From positions 998,006 through 1,059,687 of the forward strand of contig ML976982.1 of the NCBI GenBank assembly GCA_010015675.1: a stretch of 61,682 nucleotides of DNA, written 5' to 3'. Origin of the DNA: Byssothecium circinans (taxonomy: Eukaryota; Ascomycota; Dothideomycetes; Pleosporales; Massarinaceae). The notes beneath the pieces are model-generated. The model searched no databases and was not told the origin of the DNA. It saw nothing but the letters and a program-made list of their open reading frames with translations. The first letter of the stretch is position 1, and every line of letters begins with the position of its first letter. Made by a program: the position numbers and the translations under genes. Shown here piece by piece: positions 34,307 to 43,701 of the stretch.

Positions 34307-34504
34307 CTATTTCCATCCATCTCTATTCTGCTGACCCTTCCCACCTATCCTACTGGACCGTCGTTTCTTGCCTTCGCAAGGTTCACCTCTCGCCGTATTA
34401 TAAGATAGAAGTCTTGCTGTATTGCGGGGTGCCTTCTTACGTAGCTCTGCCACGTGAAGATTCTGTGGGTTGCGGCACTCTTGTTCACTGTTACTCCCTC
34501 CCAT
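34307..34504 (-). CDS. small basic protein with N-myristoylation-type start (MGGSNS)
   Basis: It encodes 65 aa. The start MGGSNSEQEC has Gly2 and Ser6, matching the core of the N-myristoylation consensus, and Cys10 nearby. Lys and Arg make up about a quarter of the protein, mostly in the C-terminal half (GKKRRSSRIGGKG). A polybasic region combined with a myristoyl group is a known membrane-binding arrangement. The promoter is at 34717-34744. No family is recognised. Confidence that it is translated rests mainly on the shared layout with its neighbours. Confidence 0.5.
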   Translation of the reverse strand: MGGSNSEQECRNPQNLHVAELRKKAPRNTARLLSYNTARGEPCEGKKRRSSRIGGKGQQNRDGWK

Positions 34505-35356
34505 TGTTCGGTAACGTTCGTTCGGTCGTTTCGTTGGTGCGAGGCCGGGAGGTGGCGAGGCCGAAGGATCTTAGGCGCAGGGATGAATGCGTATTTGGTG
34601 AGAAGAAGTTCAATGATACGTTGTATGTCGATCGATGTATTTGCGGAAATCGTACTGGTGGCCGTCTCGAATATGTGGTTGAAGATGGAGTAAGTGGAGT
34701 GGTCAGGCGATTCTTACTTTATAAACCATATTCGCGCTGACTCGAACGCCCCCTTTTATTCACTCAGTAGAGGGAGTCAGAGTGAGTGCTTGACTCCCAC
34801 TGTGATTGTCCTCTTCATCACAGTCCGCCATTTACGGTCTGCACTTAATCAAGCTCCTTCACACCTGTGCCCCAATCAAGTCACCTGTAGTGTTGCGCCC
34901 GTCTGAAGAGATGCCTTGGATTGAGGGGAAATAAGAGGAGTCGAGAACCGAGCATGGATGATGCACTCGATGATGTTTTGCTGTAGTTCGTGGTTTATGA
35001 TTGACTTGAAACGAAACTACGTCGAAGTCGGAAGAGCCAACGTGGAATGCTGCAGACGTTTAAGCCGTCGTGACAGGTAGTCGCATTGTTTGATGCCAGC
35101 ACGGTGTGGTGCTATACAGACGGATTCACTATAGCCAAATGCTGCCAGCGAATAAGTGACTCGTACGCATCGTCATAAAACAAGTGCGAGCCCACCGAAA
35201 TGGAAGTGACAAAATGGGCAGAAGGATATAACTTTATTATACAGTGTACACGAATTGACAACCCAACACCATGACAGAAGAAAACCCAATGAACCGAAAA
35301 AGGGAACTGAATAGACCGAGAACCGAATAAGGTTGAGGAGAGTATGTATACATCGC
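34505..35356. other. 5' UTR, promoter and spacer
   Basis: It includes the 5' UTR and promoter of the 65-aa gene (to about 34800), and the 3' region of the 84-aa gene. No frame in 34.9-35.35 kb is convincing. Confidence 0.45.
34717..34744 (-). promoter_or_regulatory. TATA box plus CGAGTCA motif, 65-aa gene
   Basis: Read on the minus strand: CGAGTCA (34738-34744), 10 bases, then GGTTTATAAAG (34717-34727). More GAGTCA-type motifs lie at 34774-34779 and 34791-34797. Confidence 0.55.
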
Positions 35357-35611
35357 CTACGGGAAATCCTCTATGAATACCGACTTGCCTCGTTTCCCAG
35401 TAACGCATGGGGCTCGTCCCGATCTCTCCGGCCAGTCCTGTTTTACCGCTTCATTTTGCTGTGATGTATGCTCTCGATGAGGATCTTGGGAGGAAGTGGG
35501 GTCGGGACGGGGTCCATTGGCAGCAGAGTTTTCTGATCTGTGAGTTTGCTTCTGCTTCGAGCTTGGGCGCAAGCATCCATCGCATTTGTTGAACAATGTT
35601 GGCCCGCACAT
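35357..35611 (-). CDS. small polar protein with N-terminal cysteines (MCGPTLFNKCDGC)
   Basis: It encodes 84 aa from the ATG at 35611 (MCGPTLFNKC). An in-frame ATG at 35632 would add MYCFLFK, but sequence just before 35611 ends TTTAAG and could be a 5'-UTR intron acceptor. Cys2, Cys10 and Cys13 could be acylated. The remainder is Ser/Gln/Asn/Arg-rich and probably disordered. It is the most upstream member of the five-gene row. No family is recognised. Confidence 0.5.
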   Translation of the reverse strand: MCGPTLFNKCDGCLRPSSKQKQTHRSENSAANGPRPDPTSSQDPHREHTSQQNEAVKQDWPERSGRAPCVTGKRGKSVFIEDFP

Positions 35612-36180
35612 CTTAAACAAAAAACAATACATGTTTGATATCGAGGGCAGGGATTGTTGCGGCGCTTGACGGGGAGGTATGCGTCGATCGATCGTTGGCG
35701 TTTGCACGGGAAATTGGTTGGAACTCCAGAGTACGGGTGCCGAGGAAACGGTAGTAGGGATGATGTGGTGTCAAAATTCAGAAAAATGAGCTTGAGCTTG
35801 GTGGAGCTGAATCTTCGTAGGTGCTCTCGGGCATAGGTGATGTCGAGGAAGAGAATATAGAGAGGATTTACGGGGCTATATATACTATTGCCAAGGACAT
35901 GGAAGTGAGTAAGTTATGAAATGACTCTCGATATGACTATGATAACGGCGTGTGTTTGTCGACAGACTCATTCTTGTTTGACACACCGAGCGAGCTGAAG
36001 GTTTTGATGATACATTTCCAATTATACAGAGTGGCGCGAGGAATGTCGAACATTGGTGACAATTGAAGTTTATGAGTGTATTGTTCTCTCACGTGGAGTC
36101 TGCTCATGAGTCAGCAAGCGGTGGAGAGTCGATACCGATGCCCGGAGTCATACAGGATTAGTAGTCATCGTCCCATTGTG
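35612..36180. other. 5' region and promoter of the 84-aa gene
   Basis: It contains the 5' UTR and, at 35875-35928, the promoter of the 84-aa gene. No other gene is seen. Confidence 0.45.
35875..35928 (-). promoter_or_regulatory. TATA box plus AGAGTCA motif, 84-aa gene
   Basis: The minus strand has AGTATATATAGC at 35875-35886 and AGAGTCA at 35922-35928, with TGAGTCT further up at 35965-35971. The spacing is wider than in the other four promoters. Confidence 0.45.
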
Positions 36181-36431
36181 TCACCGACTCGGCCGGTCAA
36201 CCACTGTGATCTTGGGCATGGCCTCCCGCAGCTCTTTCTTATCCTTCTCCGTTGGCACGAACCCGATCTTCTCCTCCACCTTGTCCGAGAGGAACATTCC
36301 CGCACCCGCATAGGCCATAACGCCCACGCCAATCAATATGCGCATTTTGGGCGCCATGCCCTTGTACCATCTGTGTGCGTGTTAGTCGTGGATTAATTGA
36401 CAGAACTGGGCACTCACTGCCAGATGCCCAT
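36181..36431 (-). CDS. 67-aa single-pass membrane protein
   Basis: Two exons are inferred: a 14-nt first exon (36418-36431) and 36181-36370, with a 47-nt GT-AG intron. The protein is MGIWQWYKGMAPKMR followed by a hydrophobic segment (ILIGVGVMAYAGAGMFL, about residues 16-32) and a charged C-terminal half (SDKVEEKIGFVPTEKD). A short basic N-terminus, one transmembrane segment and a charged soluble tail are common among small mitochondrial or ER membrane proteins of fungi. I do not recognise the name. It is head-to-head with the GH47 gene, 358 bp apart. The unspliced frame hits a stop after five codons, which supports the intron. Confidence 0.65.
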
Positions 36432-36789
36432 GGCGATATCGTTGCTGTGGTGTTGCGGAGAGATGGGGTAAAATGAAGCTTCGAATGCGGACAGGCGGGC
36501 GCCAAGGCCATATGAAGAATTGCTCGGCACTATCAAGGGGACACGACACCCACCACGTCTCGCAAATCTTCTTTCACCGCCGAAGAGACCCTCATCCGTC
36601 CTTTCTATCTTTTTTCGCCTATTCGATCACAGGCGACCGACTCTCCCTGCCCGGAAATGACGTCCTAGCACCCTGGCAACGCCCAACTCCGCAACACCTC
36701 CGCTCCGCATCGCGACACCAATGCTTTCCCTCTTTTTCCGACGATTATTGCGCCTTCGCCCCCTCTTTTGCACGCCCTCATAGCTCGAT

Positions 36790-38514
36790 ATGCCCGGCTT
36801 CCGCCGCTGGGGCAAGTCGAAATTCCAGAACAACCCCGAATCATCGTTCAAGCTCCTCGCCGCCGTCCTCGTCATCACGCTATACCTCATCATCAAGGAG
36901 TTTTCGCACCCCACCGTACACGCTCGCACACTGACCTTTGGCGCGCGCATACAGTATGCACACTGGAAGGATGGCGCAGACAGGGTGGATAGAGAAAAGG
37001 CGGACAAGGTGCGCGATGCGATGAAGTACACGTTCCAGAAGTACCGCGAGAATGCTTGGGGCAAGGACGATATACTGCCTGTGAGCGGGGGACACTCCTC
37101 GACCAGAAATGGTTGGGGCGCGTTCATCGTAGACTCGGCGACTACCCTGGCGTTGATGGGCCTGTGGGATGAACTGTCGCAGGCGGTGGAGCATATCGTA
37201 ATGATTGACTTCACCAAGTCGGAAGCGCTGGTGGACCCATTTGAGACGACGATACGATATCTTGGGGGGCTGGTATCGCTGGTCGACCTTTACGATGCCG
37301 GCATCATACCGGACAAAGTTCTCACGGGCGAGGCACGCGACATGATACTCGAACAGGCCGTCACGCTCGCCAACTCTCTCGGCCCCGCTTATGACACACC
37401 TACCGGTATACCGTGGCCCCGCGTTGATCTGAGCAGGTCGAAGGGCGTATCCGATCCACCCTCTGTCCATAGGAAAGAACCCAAGAAACAGAAGTACGAT
37501 AACCCAGTCGTGGGCCCCGCGCGCGCCGGCTCCTCCATTCTTGAGAACCGAGTCCTGACACGACTCACTAGCAACCCCATCTACACCAAGAACGCCACTC
37601 TGGCTTGGGCACCCCTCGTATGGTCGAAATGGACGCCTGAGCATCCTGGAATGGTCGATGCACCGATCGACATCATGACTGGCACGCCCGTGGGACGTCA
37701 GCGTCACTGGGACGCTGGCCATGACTCCTACTATGAGTATCTTATCAAGATGAATCTCCTCGCCCCTCCATCGGACCCCTATCTGGAAACCTACAAAGTC
37801 ACCTTCAACCACGCAGTCGATTCTTTGCGCAAATATCTGGGTACCCGCTCAGCCCCCACCCCTGACCACGCCATACAGCACCTCTTCATCGGCCGGAGCA
37901 ACGGCAGATGGTACTTGAACCGCGAAAGCCATCTTGCATGCTTTGCGCCCGGAACCATTCTCCTTGCATCCAAGTTTTACGAAAATCATGAATTCCACAC
38001 ATTCGCACTGGCACTTCTCGAAGGCTGTCACCACACCTACACCTCTACACCCTCCAAGATCGGTCCGGAATCATGGTCGTGGATGCCAAAATTTGGCTAC
38101 GAAGACCCTATCCACCTCCCCTCCACTCTGCGCGAGGAATCGGAATGGAAAGCCAGCGGCTTCTGGTCCGCCGATCCTCGCTACAAAGGCCGCCCTGAAT
38201 ACGTCGAATCACTCTTCTACGCGTACCGTATCACTGGTGAATCGCGTTTCCGTGACTGGGCATGGGAGGCTTTTGAAGCTATGGAGAAGCACTGCAAAGC
38301 CCCATATGGATATGCACAGTTGGCAGATGTGTATAGGGTGAACCCAGCGGAGTGGCCGAGTGATGGCAAGGGGAGGTGGATCGATATGCAGGAGAGCTTT
38401 TGGGCGGCTGAGACACTGAAGTATCTGTGGTTGACATTTGCGGATGCAGATGTTGCGAGCTTGGATCGATGGGTCTTTACGACCGAGGGGCATCCGTTGC
38501 GGATGATACGCTGA
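36790..38514 (+). CDS. GH47 class I alpha-1,2-mannosidase
   Basis: This is a single exon of 574 aa. A short N-terminal tail and a hydrophobic stretch at about residues 22-40 make it a type II membrane protein, as expected for the ER/Golgi enzyme that trims mannose from N-glycans. GH47 features include a catalytic-domain start HWKDGADRVDREKADKVRDAM, GWGAFIVDSATTL, SFGGLVS-type blocks, FMMEQLFIG-like HAIQHLFIG, the conserved Cys pair region (HLACFAPG and EGCHHTY), and the C-terminal TEGHPL, whose Thr coordinates the Ca2+ of the active site. The length is normal. Regulation is not evident. Confidence 0.95.
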   Translation: MPGFRRWGKSKFQNNPESSFKLLAAVLVITLYLIIKEFSHPTVHARTLTFGARIQYAHWKDGADRVDREKADKVRDAMKYTFQKYRENAWGKDDILPVSGGHSSTRNGWGAFIVDSATTLALMGLWDELSQAVEHIVMIDFTKSEALVDPFETTIRYLGGLVSLVDLYDAGIIPDKVLTGEARDMILEQAVTLANSLGPAYDTPTGIPWPRVDLSRSKGVSDPPSVHRKEPKKQKYDNPVVGPARAGSSILENRVLTRLTSNPIYTKNATLAWAPLVWSKWTPEHPGMVDAPIDIMTGTPVGRQRHWDAGHDSYYEYLIKMNLLAPPSDPYLETYKVTFNHAVDSLRKYLGTRSAPTPDHAIQHLFIGRSNGRWYLNRESHLACFAPGTILLASKFYENHEFHTFALALLEGCHHTYTSTPSKIGPESWSWMPKFGYEDPIHLPSTLREESEWKASGFWSADPRYKGRPEYVESLFYAYRITGESRFRDWAWEAFEAMEKHCKAPYGYAQLADVYRVNPAEWPSDGKGRWIDMQESFWAAETLKYLWLTFADADVASLDRWVFTTEGHPLRMIR

Positions 38515-38909
38515 AAGAGGCGGAAATGTCGTTGCCCAACATTACCAACACAGAAGTATCTGTAGGGGAGAGAAGCGCGCGAGCGTTCTCACGTCGCTCA
38601 GAAGGGATGGCAATTTGCCCCAAAGTCGCGTCGCCCAGATGGACTGCTGGCAATATCTGCGTAGGAACAGGACACCGACGAACAGCGCCGAGAAGGCGCA
38701 AAGCAAGACGGACCTTCAGTACCAAGCGCAGGGAGAAGCATGATCCCACTACCGCATCAAAATCAAGCACCTAGTTGGGGAATAAAATTACGTATAATCC
38801 ATATAGAATCTAGATCATGCAACACTCATCGCTCATATCAATCGACAATCGGTATCTTCCCTCCCTTCCCCAGACATGCCCCCAGCCCAGTCCAGCCCTC
38901 CTCTCACCA
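38515..38909. other. convergent intergenic
   Basis: These are the 3' ends of the GH47 gene and the following minus-strand gene. Nothing else is seen. Confidence 0.5.
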
Positions 38910-40539
38910 TCACCCCTTCACCTCCCCAATCAAAATATCAATAATCTTAAACATCTCCTCCGCCAACCTCTTCCCCTCTTCCCTCCACCTCTCCTCGCAC
39001 AACCGCCCGAATCGATCAGGATGCCAGCGTATGCGCTCCTGCCTCAACCACTCATAACTATACAGCCCACTCGCCCGTAGCAACCTCTCCACGTCGTGCT
39101 TACACGCTCGCAGGCCCTGCGGGTCGCTCTTGTGTATTGCGCAGGCGGGTAGTGAGCATCGCGTGACCGCGGGCGGTAGGTAGGGGAATGAGGAGAGGAG
39201 TCTGCCTTGGCCGATGGTGGTCGCTGAGGTGGGTATCGACGGTGATGGTGATGCTGGGGAGGTGGTGGAGGTGGTGGTTTGCGAGCGGATTTGGAGTTTC
39301 TTGGGGGCTTTCCTGGGGGCGGTGTTGTTTGCGGCGAGGGCGGAGGCGAAGAGGCTTGCGGTGTTGTTGGCCCAGGACTCGTATTGGGCTTGCGTGGCTG
39401 CGTCGGGTGTTGTGTTTCGTGGTCTTGGGATGCTGTTTCCGTTTCCGTTGGTTGGATGGGGGCCGGACCGGCTTCGGTGGTCGTTGGTTCCATTTGACTG
39501 TGAGTGGGAGTTGGAGTTGGGGTGATGGTAGCCGTTGGTGTGTGGTCGCGATGATGACGTCTTGGGTTTAGCGAGACGGAAGAAGTTTACCGCGAAGGCT
39601 TCGAGGGCTTCTTCGTTGATGTCGTCGATGGAACCGGCCCAGGTGCCGTCGTTGCGGATGGCGACGAATTGGTCGGGTGTTGTTGGGTCGATGGAGATGT
39701 ACTACCGTATTGCGAATTAGCTGCAGTTCGTCACGTCTTCTTCCAGTCTCGCACTGCCTCCCGCGCCAGCAGAAGCCTTAGGTCATGGTAACGAATTGAA
39801 CATGAACCAAGGAACCGATTTGACAGTAACGGGAAGTAAAAAAAAGAGCATCACATACCGCAACCTCACTCCACACAAACCCCGCCTCCCCCCTCCACTC
39901 CTCAACTGTCTCCTTCCAAATCTCCCACCTCCTCTCCCCCGCCTTCCCACCCACCCGATACGCCACATCTCCATACTCACTCATCGCAAAAAACGCATCA
40001 CTCTCCCCCCACGTCACCATCCGCGGAGGCCCGTTCTTCCACCCACTAGGCGTAAGCCACGCCTGGATCGAATCCTCCAGACTCGTGGGTAGCTCTGTCC
40101 ATCGAATCGAGTCCGCGTCCCAGGCAATATACGACGTCCCGGGCCCCAGAAACGCGCGTAAGAAGGGTGAAGGGGTGAGTTTCGAAAGGTAAGTTTGGAG
40201 GCGGGGAGGGATTAGCTGGCCCCAGGCGAGGTTGTGCTTGTGTGTAGAGTCGGTGAAGCTGAGGATCCAGGATTCTGGGATGGGGCCGAGAGAGGCCCAG
40301 TGGACATCTAGGACCTTTCCGTCGGTGATGAGGTTTTTGAGGGATTTGGGGAGGTGGCGACTGTGTGGTTGTTAGTTTGGGTGTTTGTGTTGAATGGGTG
40401 GGTGGATTGAAGGGATGGTGAATGAATGAATGGTGTCTTACTATCGCAAACCCTCTGCGCTCTTCGAGATGAAGCTATCATCGGGCCCAAAGGAGAAAAA
40501 AGGCGCCGTGGTACTCGAACTCGACGTCTTTGCACTCAT
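38910..40539 (-). CDS. conserved fungal protein with beta-propeller-like repeats and C-terminal HPDRF region
   Basis: I infer three exons: 40442-40539, 39859-40360 and 38910-39701, with introns of 81 and 157 nt, giving 463 aa. It begins MSAKTSSSSTTAPFFSFGPDDSF. The first 260 residues contain repeated units of the type LGPxxSW/Y...W..LP and end with EVAYISIDP...IRNDGTWAG. A long Ser/Pro/Thr/Asn-rich linker follows. The last 60 residues contain WLRQERIRWHPDRFG and a helical end, a block known in a fungus-specific family of unknown function that resembles part of a J-domain. It is head-to-head with a shorter relative (41035-42153), with 495 bp between starts. The function is unknown. Confidence 0.75.
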
Positions 40540-41034
40540 TCCTGTTGACGTTTTTTACTTTCACTGCCGCACCGTCTGCATTCACTTCCGGTGGTTCGGC
40601 GCGCGTACTAGATGGATAGTGTGATTGGATGAAACGGTTCGATATGACGTCACGCATACACCCGAGGGCGTTCGGCGTTGTCACGAGCAAACAAAATAGA
40701 TAGAAAAAATAATCAAAGTTGAGGCGAGAGCGGCGAGGGCGCAAGGGTGGGTATATACATGTGAGTGGGAAAAAATGAAGCTGGTGTTGTGCATAACGCT
40801 TGTAATATCGCATCGTTGTTGTTGTTTGGGATGTGCTGGCCCACGACGGTGAAAGACGTTGATTCCTTGTTTGCATCCCGGAGCCGATCGGCTTGGCTGA
40901 CTATTCATCCGCCACGATCCTGTCACTCATGTGGTATTTCGATCGATCCGATCAAGGTCTCAAACTCTCTCTCCTAAACTAAAAACAACCCCTTACACTG
41001 CACTCCACCCTCAGTATCACTTTCCTGATCCACT
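40540..41034. other. bidirectional promoter of two related genes
   Basis: This is a 495-bp spacer between the start codons of two divergent, distantly similar genes. No TATA box stands out. Confidence 0.45.
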
Positions 41035-42153
41035 ATGTTCGCCCTTCCCTTCTCCCCAGCGCGTACAAGATCCGGCTTCAGCAACGATGCCCTTCATACG
41101 TGCGATACAACGTTCTCGTTTGGCCAGCGGGGGAACCATTTCCTCCAGTGTGCTTCGCGGCACGACTAGTACGGAATCCGAAACGCGACGAGCATTGAAC
41201 GTCCGACGATGCTGATGGGTAAACAAATAGTACTCGCCTTCCGCCTAAGCTAGCCGCGCTGTTGTCGTCGAATCAGGTCCGGAAAGTGCATCATGTGGCT
41301 TTGGGGTATGAGAACAGCTTTCTGATGACCTGGAGGGACCAGAAGGGCCAGGACCGCATCGGTAAGAAATACCTCTTCAGAAACCATAGGAAGAATACAA
41401 GGACGGGATGGTTGACGTTGGGCTCCGGGGACAGACACCCAAGGCATACCCGACGACCTGAACGACTTCCTTTTCGCACCTCACCCCCAACAACCTAACG
41501 CTCTTCTCCGCTCCATACCTAATATCCGCCTCACTCTCGGCCCCTACAACACTTCCTTCTTCATCACCGACGGCTCCGCGTATCTCTGGCTCAATCTCCC
41601 CCCGGATCTGCTAGCCGCCTTGCAACTCCGCATCAAGAACGGGACCTGGCTCGACCGGCCGCGCATCGTGGCCCTCGGTGCCGATGCGTCGTTCCTCCTC
41701 ATCACGGAGAAACATGCAGCGGTCTGGGATCTGCACAACTACGCCGTGTTGACCAAGATGATGGAATTCTCGCGCTCGCAGAGCAACGGTATCGAGGAAG
41801 TTAAGAACGTGGTGTTGCATGCTTATCGCTACCAATGTTTCGTCGCGGAGTCGTGGAATGGGACGCTTCTGCATAATAACCTGCCGCCTCACGAATTACC
41901 CGGCGTGGAAGTTATGAGGGTAGCGATTTTGAAGGAGGCACAGGAGCGGGAGAGGCGAGATGGTGAGAAGGAGAGGAGGAAAGTGGTGGAGAGGCCGAAT
42001 AGATCCGAGTTGAAGGAACAGGCGTCTTTGAGGAGGCAGTGGGGGGATCACCAGCAGGAATTTACAGCGAAGACGAAGGGTAAGGGGTTGAGTTTGAGTT
42101 TGAGCTTGAGTGTAAGTGCGAAAGGGCTTGCGGGGGGATTGGGGTTGCGGTAG
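41035..42153 (+). CDS. conserved fungal protein, beta-propeller-like repeats
   Basis: Three exons are inferred: 41035-41168, 41231-41361 and 41435-42153, with introns of 62 and 73 nt, giving 327 aa. It contains TFSFGQRGNHFLQC, then RLPPKLAALL, VHHVALGYENSFLMTW, IPDDLNDFLF, LRLTLGPYNTSFFITD, WLNLPPDLL, RPRIVALGADASFLLIT and VVLHAYRYQCFVAESWNG. These are about four related units of strand-loop-strand character. The end is Lys/Glu/Arg-rich, then Ser/Leu/Gly-rich. The repeated units align with those in the divergent neighbour (FSFG, LP..L, LGP/LG..SF), so the two are probably ancient paralogs. It lacks the neighbour's HPDRF end. The function is unknown. Confidence 0.75.
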
Positions 42154-42856
42154 GGGAGATTAGAAGATGCGCGGCGAGGTATGGAGGTACTCTTTTCGAC
42201 AGGAATGGGTGAAGCTGAGCAGTGGGGCTGACTACATGGGGAACCCAAAGCACCGAAACCCACATCTCCTTAGCACTAAGCGCATTGGTAAAGCTGCATG
42301 ACGTCATACATTACCCGCCAACATAAACACTCCGAAATCCCACCCTCGATTTTTCAGCACAGTTGCTGACGCATCCACGCACCGAAAGAAAACGAAACCC
42401 GCTGGGATCCATGGGATGATTCTGATTGGTCCATAAGCAAACTCCGTGGCCGCTTATGTGATGCCAAGGCGAAGACTCATACAACCACCGTGAATAACTA
42501 CTGCGAAGGATGTGTGAGAGTGCAAAAAGTGAGGATTTGAAATACGGGGGAATGGGATGAGGTGAGAAGGCGTGTGGTGGGTTGGGTTTGAGAGGGTGGT
42601 ATAAGATGGAATGAGCGCGGTGAGTGGAATCTTTGAGTGGCTTGTACAAACGCCAAGCATATCAACAAGCTGCGTTGTGGATTTGGAAGCTATTTGACTT
42701 CACTGCGATCCAATTTTTCTTTCTACAACATATCGTACTACCTAGGTACTTTCCCAGACCTTCGATTGGATCACCACAACGTTTGATCCCCAGTAAAAGA
42801 AGCAACCACGCGATCAATCAAGAGAGAACCAACCAACGAGGGCCAAAGAATTCGAA
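42154..42856. other. intergenic, promoter of SRR1-like gene
   Basis: Short frames only. A perfect TACCTAGGTA palindrome lies at 42739-42748, 109 bases upstream of the ATG of the next gene. Confidence 0.45.
42739..42748. promoter_or_regulatory. TACCTAGGTA palindrome
   Basis: This is a perfect 10-bp palindrome upstream of the SRR1-like gene, identical to the one at 17192-17201. Confidence 0.4.
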
Positions 42857-43603
42857 ATGCCATACTCCACAGACTCCTCACCTCCTCACCCCTCCATCCC
42901 GAGGGTCCCTAAACCGACGAAGTCAAACCCGCTATCCCGCTCCCAGCAGCACCTCCACACCACCTTCGCCACCATCCAAGCCCTCTACACCCAATCCCAA
43001 CTATCCCAAAACATCGCCGCCCACATCACCTCCCTCCACAAAACGGCCAGGCCACCCATTCGGAAAATCCTCTCCCTGGGTCTCGGCAGCTTCACCACGT
43101 CTTCGAAAGCCCAGCGCCGCCAGCTCAAACAACTCGCCCTTTTCCTCGCGATACGCGATGAGTTGGGAAGGAGAGGCGGTGTGGGCGTGGAAGTTTACGC
43201 TCAGGATCCTGTGTTTACTAAGGCTGATGAAGCTTTTCTCTCCACTCACTCGGTGAAGATACTAAGAACGGGATCGGGGACTTCGTTGGGTGGTGCGGGG
43301 GAGGTTATCGATGCTTCGACGCTAGTGTACTCGCCGTTTCTGACGTTGGAAGCGTACGAAGCGCTGTTGTTGCGGCGGAATGATGTGAGGGTCTTCATTG
43401 GAGATGATTTTGACGGGTTGGCGAAGAAGTGGCCGAAGTTTAGCGCGGAAGGGAAGGTGGTGGAGAGGGTGGTTAGGGGTGCTGTTAGAGGGTTTATGCG
43501 GAGAGTTGTATCGGGGGATGGGTATTGGGAGGAAGGTGATGGGGCGTTTGGGATGGGGGTGTATGTGAGGGAAGAGGCGAGGAGGGGGAAAGCTAGGATG
43601 TGA
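42857..43603 (+). CDS. SRR1-like domain protein
   Basis: This is a single exon of 248 aa. The core IRKILSLGLGSFTTSSKAQRRQLKQLALFLAIRDEL followed by VEVYAQDPVFTKADEAFL and a Leu-rich YSPFLTLEAYEALL block is the SRR1-like domain, first described in an Arabidopsis circadian/light-signalling protein and widespread in fungi. The molecular function in fungi is unclear. The N-terminus is Pro/Ser-rich. The C-terminal third is Arg/Gly-rich. Confidence 0.85.
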   Translation: MPYSTDSSPPHPSIPRVPKPTKSNPLSRSQQHLHTTFATIQALYTQSQLSQNIAAHITSLHKTARPPIRKILSLGLGSFTTSSKAQRRQLKQLALFLAIRDELGRRGGVGVEVYAQDPVFTKADEAFLSTHSVKILRTGSGTSLGGAGEVIDASTLVYSPFLTLEAYEALLLRRNDVRVFIGDDFDGLAKKWPKFSAEGKVVERVVRGAVRGFMRRVVSGDGYWEEGDGAFGMGVYVREEARRGKARM

Positions 43604-43701
43604 GGGGATGTGAAGGCTGTGATTGTATGAATGGAAAAGGCATCCTTGATTGCTATGTCTGTTTCCTAGTGCGAGTCAACTTCCCCTTATAATAGCATCA
43701 A

